8,263 nucleotides of DNA from Thiotrichaceae bacterium UBA7359 (GTDB lineage Bacteria; Pseudomonadota; Gammaproteobacteria; Eutrophobiales; Eutrophobiaceae), in assembly GCA_905182825.1 (NCBI GenBank), contig CAJJDJ010000092.1, positions 1 to 8,263 on the forward strand, read 5' to 3'. The translations under genes and the position numbers were made by a program. The stretch's first letter is position 1. The number at the start of each line of letters is the position of its first letter. The notes under the pieces were generated by a model. That model saw nothing but the letters and a program-made list of their open reading frames with translations. It searched no databases and had not been told where the DNA came from. Positions 1-5,479 of the stretch are shown in pieces.

Positions 1-1
1 T

Positions 2-499
2 ATCAAGCTTGCCGATGGCGGTGAAGGTGTTGATGAACTATGGGGTGAACCTTTCAAGGTTTTTTCAATGCCAATAGAAGACTTTTTTCAAAGTCGATAT
101 ATCAAGATATCTCAAACTATGTCGGAAATTGATCAGGTCACAAGCTCAATAAGTACAGTTACAATAACAGATGGTGCTTTATCTGCTGTCAACAACAAAC
201 TTTTAGAACTAGGTGTTATGGCAAAAATGGCTTGCGAAACGATTCGTACCGATCCTGTAATGTTTGATGTTTGGCCATGCTATATTGCAGCTAAAGAAGA
301 GTATGAAAAAAGTCTGAACAATTTATTATTTGATAAAAGTGAAAAGAAAAATATACGGTTCATGTGTGCATATCGCTTAATTAAAGAATGCGGCGTTCTC
401 TTAATTAAATTGGCTACGTTAAGGGTGCCTATTCCAGATAGTGTGAGGTCATTCACAAACAAGTGTGAAGAATTCACAAAAAATTATGAAAAAATATAA
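2..499 (+). CDS. Hypothetical protein, 5'-truncated by window edge
   Basis: The reading frame is open from the first bases of the window to a TAA at 497-499, so about 165 C-terminal residues are visible. The ATG at 68 is probably internal: the 22 codons before it read as ordinary protein (a glycine/acid-rich stretch, then LWGEPFKVFS) and there is no ribosome binding site in front of that ATG. The visible part is soluble-looking and mostly helical, with no signal peptide or membrane span; it contains an MFDVWPCYIAAKEEYEK segment, a lysine-rich patch (KSEKKN) and a charged C-terminus ending NYEKI. I recognise no family and assign no function. A hairpin follows directly after the stop. It is real coding sequence judging by length and codon texture; identity unknown. 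Confidence 0.7.
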   Translation: MKLADGGEGVDELWGEPFKVFSMPIEDFFQSRYIKISQTMSEIDQVTSSISTVTITDGALSAVNNKLLELGVMAKMACETIRTDPVMFDVWPCYIAAKEEYEKSLNNLLFDKSEKKNIRFMCAYRLIKECGVLLIKLATLRVPIPDSVRSFTNKCEEFTKNYEKI

Positions 500-500
500 C

Positions 501-517
501 TATTTATGTGATAAATA
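501..517 (+). terminator. AT-rich hairpin after the first gene
   Basis: Perfect 7-bp inverted repeat TATTTAT / ATAAATA with a GTG loop, starting 2 bases after the stop codon of the first gene and followed by a T-rich stretch (ATTTCTTAAGTTT). The position suits a transcription end or mRNA 3'-end stabiliser. The stem has no G-C pairs and there is no clean U-tract, so its strength as an intrinsic terminator is doubtful. Confidence 0.35.
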
Positions 518-730
518 ATTTCTTAAGTTTGCCCATCTCAATATATAATAATCACAAGTGAATGAACGAAGGTCGAATAGACTTATCATGAGAGAAATCT
601 TCAACGCTTAACTGTAATTAAGGGTTGTCTAAATCTAGTAGTTCTCATTACTAAATTGTTTGTTGTTTTATTTTTCAATTTACCCGCGATACTCACTGAT
701 TGTATACATTGTCAATATTTTTTTGGCGCA

Positions 731-758
731 TTGTTGACGTTATTGAACACATTATATG
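731..758 (+). promoter_or_regulatory. Possible weak promoter upstream of the 773 ORF
   Basis: TTGTTG at 731-736 and TATATG at 753-758 are separated by 16 bases, an acceptable sigma-70 arrangement with imperfect boxes. It lies just upstream of a purine-rich GAGGGG (765-770) and the ATG at 773. In AT-rich sequence such matches arise often by chance. Confidence 0.2.
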
Positions 759-772
759 AAGTCTGAGGGGTT

Positions 773-912
773 ATGTTTCCTGATGCAGAAAATACTTTGT
801 TAATGCAGTTTTAACTAATGGAGAATTACATCTTATTGCAGAGAAGGTCGAGATATTCATTGAAGAGAAATTCAATATTGGTGATACCCTTATTTGTATA
901 GAAGCCTATTAG
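773..912 (+). pseudogene. Possible frame-broken small ORF
   Basis: An ATG at 773 opens MFPDAENTLLMQF and stops. In another frame, codons from 784 to the TAG at 910-912 read without interruption as CRKYFVNAVLTNGE, then HLIAEKVEIFIEEKFNIGD, then TLICIEAY. That run looks like real protein (alternating hydrophobic and charged residues, no low-complexity bias) but has no ATG, GTG or TTG of its own. One lost base near 787-795 would join the two into a protein of about 46 residues. GAGGGG precedes the ATG, but only 2 bases separate them, closer than normal. Read as a decayed or frameshifted small gene; I do not recognise the family, and chance is possible at this length. Confidence 0.3.
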
Positions 913-918
913 TATAGT

Positions 919-959
919 CAGATTAATACTAGGAGCAAAATTTATTCTCCAATAATCTG
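919..959. terminator. Inverted repeat overlapping the yjbQ stop codon
   Basis: Outer arms CAGATTA (919-925) and TAATCTG (953-959) are perfectly complementary over 7 bp, and a second pair GGAG (932-935) / CTCC (947-950) nests inside around an AT-rich loop. The right half includes the last codons and stop (942-944) of the minus-strand yjbQ gene, so the structure would form at the 3' end of its mRNA. No U-tract follows on either strand, so it may block exonucleases rather than act as an intrinsic terminator. Confidence 0.35.
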
Positions 960-1364
960 AATTACAATATCTCGAGTTCGGGCAGCAGTATCAAAATCGA
1001 CTATAACAATCTGTTGCCAGATACCTAACATCAGTGCCTGTTCAGTAAACGGAATAGTTAAAGACTGTCCTTGTATCTGAGCACGTAAATGACTGTGACT
1101 ATTAGTCTCTCCTGCGTTGCGCGTATTATGTTGCCACTGTGAATCGGCAGGAATTAATTTATCCCAGATATCTTTTGTATCTATTCGTAAACCGGCTTCA
1201 TCTTCAAAAATCATTATTGATGCAGTGGTATGTTTAATGAAGAGTGTAATAATACCCGCTACAAGCTCAGACTCTAATAAATTATTTTTTACTTTTTCTG
1301 TGATATTCTCAATCTGCGTTGCCCCTTGCATATCTAATGAGAATTGTCGTGTTATTACGGTCAT
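942..1364 (-). CDS. yjbQ: YjbQ/UPF0047 family protein
   Basis: A 140-residue protein of the YjbQ (UPF0047) family, at the family's usual length of about 135-140. Recognisable landmarks in order: the KHTTASI segment (44-50, with H45), an acidic DEAG stretch (55-58), NSHSHLRA (88-95, with H90 and H92), a G-Q-S-L-T-I-P-F segment near 99-106, LGIWQQIVIVDFD (113-125) and a C-terminal RTRDIVIQIIGE. Some family members have been reported to have weak thiamin-phosphate synthase activity, but the physiological role is not settled, so I do not claim that reaction here. The protein should be cytosolic. The start is well supported: AAGGA (1371-1375 on the complement) lies 6 bases before the ATG and overlaps the stop codon of the upstream HD gene, 9 bp away, pointing to co-transcription and perhaps translational coupling. 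An inverted repeat spans its stop codon. Confidence 0.9.
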   Translation of the reverse strand: MTVITRQFSLDMQGATQIENITEKVKNNLLESELVAGIITLFIKHTTASIMIFEDEAGLRIDTKDIWDKLIPADSQWQHNTRNAGETNSHSHLRAQIQGQSLTIPFTEQALMLGIWQQIVIVDFDTAARTRDIVIQIIGE

Positions 1365-1370
1365 TTTTTT

Positions 1371-1375
1371 TCCTT
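1371..1375 (-). promoter_or_regulatory. yjbQ ribosome binding site next to an A8 run
   Basis: On the minus strand AAGGA overlaps the HD gene's TAA (TAAGGA) and is separated from the yjbQ ATG by 6 bases, all adenine. With the first base of the ATG this makes eight adenines in a row. The site fixes the yjbQ start and ties its translation to the end of the upstream gene. Confidence 0.6.
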
Positions 1376-2252
1376 ATGCTGAAGCATGTGCCTTTAATGT
1401 ACGCAGAAAATTTGTGTCCGTGACGGACAGTTGTCCACCGCGAGCTTCCGATAAGATATTGTCAAAAAGTCCTCGCCGAGTTAATAAACGAACGGTAGAT
1501 AAAACTTTATCACTGAGCTGACCTTTTTCTTTTAAACTGTCAAGATATTTAAAAGCACCAACAAAGTCCTCTTTATTTCGATTATAGTAATCGCTCCCAC
1601 GTTCGCGATTACTATAAGCTTCCAATTGTTCACAGGCGACTAGTATTTCTCCTAACTCATGTACCCAGTCGAGGGTATCAATTAGTTTCTCCGGGTAATA
1701 ATAATAGAGTGTGACTAGTTCCATCCAATCAAACCATTCAATGCCATCTTGTTTTAGTTTGGGTTCTAACTGTTTGATAAGTCGGCTTAGTCGTCTTGCA
1801 TAACCCAGACGCATCTCTACTTGTTCTTTAGCCCATGCTCCGGTTTTAATCCCGATTTTCTGTAATTGAGGTAGATACAATGACCAAAATGCTTCAGTTT
1901 CATTACCGTATATTGTGTCCGGATGCTCAGCCCGCCATTCCGCAGGTCGTGTTGGAATTCCCTCAGATCTAGCCCATGTCCAAATTTTTCCAAACAAGTT
2001 TTGTTCAAGCCCAGCTCTTCCGATGTCGTGCAGCAAGCAAGCTATTTGATAGTGACGGACCCTCTCATCATGATGTCCTAGGTAATGTGCAACAGCTGCA
2101 CACATCTTTGCTGTTCTGAGTGCATGATGTTTATCATAACCTTCAATAATCTCACCCGAGTTTTCTGGATGTGGGTAATCATAATAATATAAAAGCTTCT
2201 CTACTGATAATTCTGATATCCAAAGTAGGGATGGGGGGATAGATGAAATCAT
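1374..2252 (-). CDS. HD-domain (phosphohydrolase-like) protein
   Basis: A 292-residue soluble protein with an HD metal-dependent phosphohydrolase domain in its N-terminal half. Visible signature: YDKHHALRTAKM (39-50, with candidate ligand H42 or H43), then ACLLHDIGRAGL (71-82) containing the H75-D76 doublet. H110 (AEHP) and a C-terminal aspartate such as D195 could be further ligands. There is no GYP motif, response-regulator receiver, GGDEF or (p)ppGpp synthetase domain, so substrate class is open; HD enzymes commonly act on nucleotides, cyclic nucleotides or phosphoesters. The rest is rich in aromatics, with two similar tyrosine runs (LYYYDYPHPE near 21-30, LYYYYPEKL at 182-190). It is the first gene of a minus-strand pair with yjbQ. 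The start is moderately secure: no clear ribosome binding site precedes the ATG, and the frame stays open for about 20 codons upstream but without a good start codon. It diverges from sprT across a 216-bp spacer. Confidence 0.8.
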   Translation of the reverse strand: MISSIPPSLLWISELSVEKLLYYYDYPHPENSGEIIEGYDKHHALRTAKMCAAVAHYLGHHDERVRHYQIACLLHDIGRAGLEQNLFGKIWTWARSEGIPTRPAEWRAEHPDTIYGNETEAFWSLYLPQLQKIGIKTGAWAKEQVEMRLGYARRLSRLIKQLEPKLKQDGIEWFDWMELVTLYYYYPEKLIDTLDWVHELGEILVACEQLEAYSNRERGSDYYNRNKEDFVGAFKYLDSLKEKGQLSDKVLSTVRLLTRRGLFDNILSEARGGQLSVTDTNFLRTLKAHASA

Positions 2253-2372
2253 GTTGAAGAGTTTAAAAGAAAATAAAGTTAAATGAAAATAACTTCTAAA
2301 ATATTCATTCTCAGATTATTTTCAGTAGTAAACGCAGTCCATATAACCACCTTAGTTGATCTGAAAGTATAT

Positions 2373-2400
2373 TTTACAGGCTTGCTTTGATGGCGATACT
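2373..2400 (+). promoter_or_regulatory. Candidate promoter for sprT-HIT
   Basis: TTTACA (2373-2378, five of six consensus bases) and GATACT (2395-2400, four of six) lie 16 bases apart in the spacer between the divergent HD and sprT genes. This would start transcription near 2407 and leave a leader of about 60 bases before the sprT ATG. I saw no comparably good pair for the minus-strand HD gene. Confidence 0.35.
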
Positions 2401-2468
2401 CTGATTTATCGGGAGATGTTAACGGTAAGAGATTGCCGCTTAACTTATGATGTGGCAGAGTTCGCCTA

Positions 2469-2990
2469 ATGTTAGATATCGTCCCAATCCAATCAGAGCA
2501 GCAACAACAGATCATCGCTGCATCGGAAGCTTATATTTACCAAGCAAGCGCCGTATTAGAATTTTTGTTTGAGCCTATTCCAGTAATGTTTGACTTGAAA
2601 GGTAAGGTCGCTGGTATGTATAAAGTAAAGCAAGCCCAACGAGTGATTCGTTATAATCCCTATATATTTGCCAAGTATTTTACTGAGAATCTGAAGACAA
2701 CAGTGCCACATGAAGTGGCACATTATGTTGTAGATGTTATGTATGGGCTAAAAAATACGTTGCCACATGGGAAAGAATGGCGAAAAGTCATGGCGATATT
2801 TAATGCAGACCCAAGTGTAACCTGTAGTTTCGAACTGGATGGTATTCCGACGAAGCAATACAAACGATATTCTTATTCTTGTTCCTGTCGGACATTTGAA
2901 TTAACTAAAATCAGACATAATCGTGCACTAAAAGGAGTGCGCTATAATTGTCGACAATGCAAGCAGGTCCTTATTGCTAAGCATGGCTAA
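2469..2990 (+). CDS. sprT: SprT-family zinc metalloprotease-like protein
   Basis: A 173-residue SprT/SprT-like protein, close to the length of E. coli SprT. The zincin motif HEVAH is at 81-85 (zinc ligands H81 and H85, catalytic E82), and H100 in the HGKEW segment is the probable third ligand. The C-terminus carries the family's zinc ribbon: CSC (C138, C140) and CRQC (C161, C164), with the typical RHNRALKG linker before the second pair. These proteins are cytosolic; eukaryotic SPRTN relatives digest DNA-protein crosslinks, but the bacterial substrate is not well defined, so protease activity is a family inference. All catalytic residues seen are intact. The ATG at 2469 follows an in-frame TGA at 2448-2450; GCAGAG nearby is a weak ribosome binding site. 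Its last 8 bases overlap the start of the downstream HIT gene, indicating one transcript. Confidence 0.88.
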   Translation: MLDIVPIQSEQQQQIIAASEAYIYQASAVLEFLFEPIPVMFDLKGKVAGMYKVKQAQRVIRYNPYIFAKYFTENLKTTVPHEVAHYVVDVMYGLKNTLPHGKEWRKVMAIFNADPSVTCSFELDGIPTKQYKRYSYSCSCRTFELTKIRHNRALKGVRYNCRQCKQVLIAKHG

Positions 2991-3423
2991 TATTTCTCCA
3001 CAATTGTTAAATGATTGTATGATTCTTGGACGATTTTCATTATGTCATTTATTATTGATGCGCGACGCAAATTACCCTTGGTTCATTCTCGTCCCAGATC
3101 GGAATAATATCAGCGAAATATATCAATTATCAGAAGTAGACCAACATCATTTATTAATAGAGTCTTCATTGCTTGCTCAATATTTAATGAAATCATTTCA
3201 TGGTGACAAAATGAATATTGCAGCCTTAGGCAATATAGTTCCGCAATGTCATATTCATCATGTGGTTCGTTACCACACTGATGCAGCATGGCCAGGACCA
3301 GTATGGGGATGTGTCCCAACTAAGGTTTATAAAGATAATGAATTAAATAATGTGGTTGATAAGTTCAGAAAAATAAAAATAGCAGGCTTTAAATTTCATG
3401 AGACTCGTCATGAAGAAACATAA
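2983..3423 (+). CDS. HIT-family protein
   Basis: A 146-residue member of the histidine-triad nucleotide-binding superfamily, the group often annotated as diadenosine tetraphosphate hydrolase-like. The signature is NIAALGNIVPQCHIHHVVR (78-96) followed by AAWPGPVWG (101-109), which I recognise from proteobacterial HIT proteins. The triad is incomplete: H90-I-H92-H93-V94, with valine where the third histidine of H-x-H-x-H would be. H92 corresponds to the usual catalytic histidine. From memory, proteobacterial relatives carry an HxHVIAR version, so this is probably a subfamily trait, not damage. Likely roles are nucleotide phosphate hydrolysis or transfer in the cytosol; the substrate cannot be told. 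I chose the ATG at 2983 over the TTG three codons earlier (2974). It overlaps the sprT stop by 8 bases, so translation is probably coupled to sprT. Confidence 0.85.
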   Translation: MANISPQLLNDCMILGRFSLCHLLLMRDANYPWFILVPDRNNISEIYQLSEVDQHHLLIESSLLAQYLMKSFHGDKMNIAALGNIVPQCHIHHVVRYHTDAAWPGPVWGCVPTKVYKDNELNNVVDKFRKIKIAGFKFHETRHEET

Positions 3424-3463
3424 TCGACATCGAAATACATTGGACAAAGATGATGACTATTAG
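3410..3463 (+). CDS. Possible tiny ORF at the HIT 3' end
   Basis: An ATG at 3410 overlaps the last 14 bases of the HIT gene in another frame and encodes MKKHNRHRNTLDKDDDY, ending at a TAG (3461-3463). The peptide splits sharply into a basic half and an acidic half. After the TAG the same frame continues TGG TAT GAA GAC TAA (WYED, stop at 3476-3478), which extends the acidic-aromatic character, so a longer ancestral form is conceivable. There is no convincing ribosome binding site; translation could only be coupled to the HIT gene. At 17 codons, chance is a strong alternative. Confidence 0.25.
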   Translation: MKKHNRHRNTLDKDDDY

Positions 3464-3684
3464 TGGTATGAAGACTAATAAAATTATTTAATAACATATC
3501 TACTTTTAAGATATTGAAAAAGATAAAACACACGGTTCTATGTATAATTTAGCAATTAGTATTAAAATTGATGCGATGATTTTAATGTTATTTGAACTGA
3601 AGCAGGAAACTACGTAATATGTTTTTTGCTAGATTTGGCATGCACGTTGTTTAAAGACTTTATTATAATAACAGTTGGGAGACA

Positions 3685-3834
3685 ATAAAAATTAATATAA
3701 AAGATAAACCATCTGTATTTATAATTAGTTTCACACTGGTTTTTTCTTTTTCAATAGCAAATGCAGAAGTGACACCTCATAAAGAAGGTGAGAGAGTCGT
3801 CCTCCTAATAAATTCAAATGATCCATTAAAATAA
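3685..3834 (+). pseudogene. Signal-peptide ORF without a normal start codon
   Basis: From 3685 to the TAA at 3832-3834 one frame reads as a typical secreted precursor. A lysine-containing N-terminus (KINIKDKPS) is followed by a hydrophobic core (VFIISFTLVFSFS), a cleavage-like IANA before EV, and a 22-residue mature part running from EVTPHKEGERV to NSNDPLK. No ATG, GTG or TTG exists in frame between the upstream stop (3652-3654) and the hydrophobic core; only ATA (3685, 3697) or ATT (3691) could serve. GGGAG at 3677-3681 lies 9 bases before that ATT, the spacing expected of a ribosome binding site. Two explanations fit: a start codon lost by mutation in a decaying gene, or a rare AUU/AUA start. 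The frame continues with coding-like residues beyond the stop (QLSYF, KEIAIHI, EANDGEPSSEE) interrupted by three more stops, which favours decay. Family not recognised. Confidence 0.4.
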
Positions 3835-3874
3835 CAACTAAGTTACTTTTAAAAAGAAATTGCAATACACATAT

Positions 3875-3926
3875 AAAGAATCGAAGCCAATGATGGTGAA
3901 CCATCAAGCGAAGAGTGATTCTTTTT
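3875..3926 (+). terminator. Nested stem-loop, terminator-like
   Basis: Outer arms AAAGAATC (3875-3882) and GATTCTTT (3917-3924) pair perfectly over 8 bp. Inside them TGATGGT (3891-3897) and ACCATCA (3900-3906) form a 7-bp hairpin around GA. The right outer arm runs into TTTTT (3922-3926). It sits between the relic exported ORF and the esterase gene. It could end transcription from upstream, act as a structured leader for the esterase mRNA, or include a 16-bp operator-like palindrome (3891-3906). The internal loop of 8 and 10 bases is larger than in a standard terminator. Confidence 0.45.
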
Positions 3927-3963
3927 GTCAGCTTCTCAGTTTGATTTTTTCAAAATAATGGAC

Positions 3964-4572
3964 ATGAAAGCCAATCTTTTTTTAAGTACTATATCTTTTT
4001 TATTGCTCAGTGCTTGTGGTGGTGATATACCAAGCATATCTAAGTTGCCTAGTGATGCAAGCATTCTTGCCTTCGGTGATAGCCTGACATATGGGACTGG
4101 AGCAAAAGACGATGAAAGTTACCCAATGGTGTTGCAGGAATTGACGGGGCTTAAGGTTATTAATGTCGGTATCCCTGGTGAGGAATCCAAGTCAGGATTG
4201 AGTAGATTGCCAGAGGTTTTGGAGCAATATAAACCGCAACTATTAATCCTATGTCATGGCGGTAATGATCTTTTACGTAAAAAAAGTATCACTAAAATGG
4301 AATCTAATATTCGTAACATGATCCAGTTAGCCAAAGATAAAAAAATCCCTGTTGTTATGCTTGGTGTACCAAAGCCAGGATTGTTTTTGTCCTCTTTTGA
4401 AATCTATGAAAAAATAGCTACGTCAACTGGAATAATTTTTATTGAAAATCTGATCTCTGATGTGCTTGGAGATGATTCTTTAAAATCAGATGCTGTTCAT
4501 CCAAATAAAGGTGGATACCGGGTCATGGCTAAAACTATCCATTCTGTATTAAAAGAATCTGGCGCAATATAA
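3964..4572 (+). CDS. GDSL esterase/lysophospholipase-like lipoprotein (TesA-like)
   Basis: A 202-residue SGNH/GDSL hydrolase resembling the arylesterase/thioesterase I (TesA) group. All four blocks are visible: AFGDSL with nucleophile S40, NVGIPG (67-72) with oxyanion-hole G69, HGGND (98-102) with N101, and DAVHP (176-180) with D176 and H179 completing the triad. The enzyme should hydrolyse ester or thioester bonds of small acyl substrates; natural substrate unknown. The N-terminus is a lipoprotein signal: a hydrophobic stretch ending LLSAC with lipid-acceptor C18, then GGD. TesA itself is periplasmic and not lipidated, so membrane anchoring is a difference. Start choice is uncertain: ATG 3964 places the signal best, ATG 3958 adds two residues, TTG 3925 adds thirteen; none has a clear ribosome binding site. 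It ends 7 bp before rnd, suggesting a shared transcript. Confidence 0.85.
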   Translation: MKANLFLSTISFLLLSACGGDIPSISKLPSDASILAFGDSLTYGTGAKDDESYPMVLQELTGLKVINVGIPGEESKSGLSRLPEVLEQYKPQLLILCHGGNDLLRKKSITKMESNIRNMIQLAKDKKIPVVMLGVPKPGLFLSSFEIYEKIATSTGIIFIENLISDVLGDDSLKSDAVHPNKGGYRVMAKTIHSVLKESGAI

Positions 4573-4579
4573 AAACATT

Positions 4580-5437
4580 ATGACTGGAGTCTTTAGTTTT
4601 ATAGATGATGAAGAATCATTATCAAAATTATGTGAACAATTAGAATCATCAAAATGGTTAGCGGTAGATACTGAATTTGAACGCGTAAGCACATATTATC
4701 CGGAGCTATGTTTAGTGCAGGTGTCTAATGGTGATACTACAGCAGTCATTGATCCTATTACTATTGTAGATATAGCACCCCTGTTAAATTTATTGTATGA
4801 GCCTTCAATCACAAAAGTATTGCATTCTGCGCATCAAGACCTTGAAATCTTTTTTAATATAAGAGAATCAGTTCCGACACCATTATTTGATACTCAACTT
4901 GCTGCTCCATTATTAGGTTATGCGCAAGGCGTAGGTTATGGAAATTTAGTTAATGCAGTCTTAAATATAGAACTCGAAAAAGGGCATGCTCGCGCAGATT
5001 GGAAGAGAAGGCCCCTGACTGAAGATATGCTTAGATACGCTGCAGATGATGTGATTTACCTTGGAAAACTTTATGAAGTGTTCGTTGAAAAATTAAAGTC
5101 TATTAAGGATCAGACATCTTTAAATGAAAAATTAGCAAAGTTGGTTAAAGTCGAAACCTATAAGCCCGAACCAAACTTAATGTGGAATAAAATGTTTGCA
5201 GCAAAAAAAATGAAAGGCAGACAATTGGATGTTGTGAAAAGACTTGCCGCGTGGCGTGAATTAACTGCTCGACAAAGAAACAGACCTAGAAAATGGATCC
5301 TGACTGATTATGCACTTATAGAGATCGCAAAGCAGTTACCTGAAGATAAGGCTGCATTATTGAAAATTGATAAAGTAGGTGAGAAGACGGTTAGTCGATA
5401 CGGTGATAACTTATTGAATCTTCTGCATGATAACTGA
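4580..5437 (+). CDS. rnd: Ribonuclease D, short form with one HRDC domain
   Basis: A 285-residue DEDDy 3'-5' exoribonuclease of the RNase D family, which trims 3' ends of tRNA precursors and other small stable RNAs in the cytosol. Catalytic residues are all visible: VDTEFE (29-34) gives D30 and E32, SAHQDLEI (83-90) gives D87, and the YAADD segment (153-157) gives Y153 and D157. LADW-type features are replaced by RADWKRRPL (138-146). A single HRDC domain follows at roughly 208-282 (WRELTARQRNRPRKWILTD lies in it). E. coli RNase D is about 375 residues with two HRDC-like domains, so the C-terminal one is missing here. I found no frame-shifted continuation in the 120 bp downstream, so this seems a natural short version. 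The ATG lies 7 bases after the esterase stop and has no strong ribosome binding site, suggesting coupling with that gene. Confidence 0.92.
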   Translation: MTGVFSFIDDEESLSKLCEQLESSKWLAVDTEFERVSTYYPELCLVQVSNGDTTAVIDPITIVDIAPLLNLLYEPSITKVLHSAHQDLEIFFNIRESVPTPLFDTQLAAPLLGYAQGVGYGNLVNAVLNIELEKGHARADWKRRPLTEDMLRYAADDVIYLGKLYEVFVEKLKSIKDQTSLNEKLAKLVKVETYKPEPNLMWNKMFAAKKMKGRQLDVVKRLAAWRELTARQRNRPRKWILTDYALIEIAKQLPEDKAALLKIDKVGEKTVSRYGDNLLNLLHDN

Positions 5438-5479
5438 AATTATAGTTTTTTTATGTGGGATGTATATACAAGAAATATA

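Larger units (their letters stand above)
500..941. other. Gene-free interval with remnants
   Basis: About 440 bp between the first gene and yjbQ without a normal gene. It holds the hairpin at 501-517, several tiny ORFs (an ATG at 562 giving 9 residues, an ATG at 588 giving 7) that I regard as noise, a weak promoter-like pair at 731-758, a coding-like but frame-broken stretch at 773-912, and a hairpin at 919-959. No tRNA, insertion-sequence end or direct-repeat array was seen. It looks like decayed or non-coding spacer. Confidence 0.5.
3424..3963. other. Gene-poor interval before the esterase gene
   Basis: About 540 bp without a normal gene. Contents: the tail of the tiny ORF at 3410-3463; a 25-codon ORF at 3540-3617 and an 11-codon ORF at 3620-3655, both unconvincing; an ORF with a signal-peptide-like sequence but no ordinary start (3685-3834); a nested inverted repeat (3875-3924); and a small TTTGA/TCAAA repeat at 3940-3954 just before the esterase start. 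The frame of 3685-3834, read on through stops at 3832, 3850, 3874 and 3916, joins the esterase frame. This may be an eroded exported-protein gene followed by a terminator. Confidence 0.45.

Noticed and set aside
1117..1521. A 134-codon plus-strand ORF.
   Set aside because: It lies antisense to yjbQ and the HD gene, both of which have recognisable family motifs; its product has no coherent domain.
951..2320. A 10-base sequence AATAATCTGA (951-960) recurs inverted at 2311-2320, flanking the HD-yjbQ pair like terminal repeats.
   Set aside because: Many 10-base inverted matches are expected by chance in 8 kb of AT-rich DNA; there is no transposase and no target duplication, and one copy lies inside yjbQ.
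2279..2515. A 78-codon minus-strand ORF starting with a run of cysteines.
   Set aside because: It overlaps the sprT start in antisense; the cysteine run is the complement of the CAG-rich glutamine codons of sprT.
3110..3319. A 69-codon minus-strand ORF inside the HIT gene.
   Set aside because: Antisense shadow of a gene with a clear HIT signature.
3540..3655. ORFs of 25 codons (3540-3617) and 11 codons (3620-3655).
   Set aside because: Too short, with no ribosome binding site for the first and only a distant AGGA for the second, and no recognisable peptide features.
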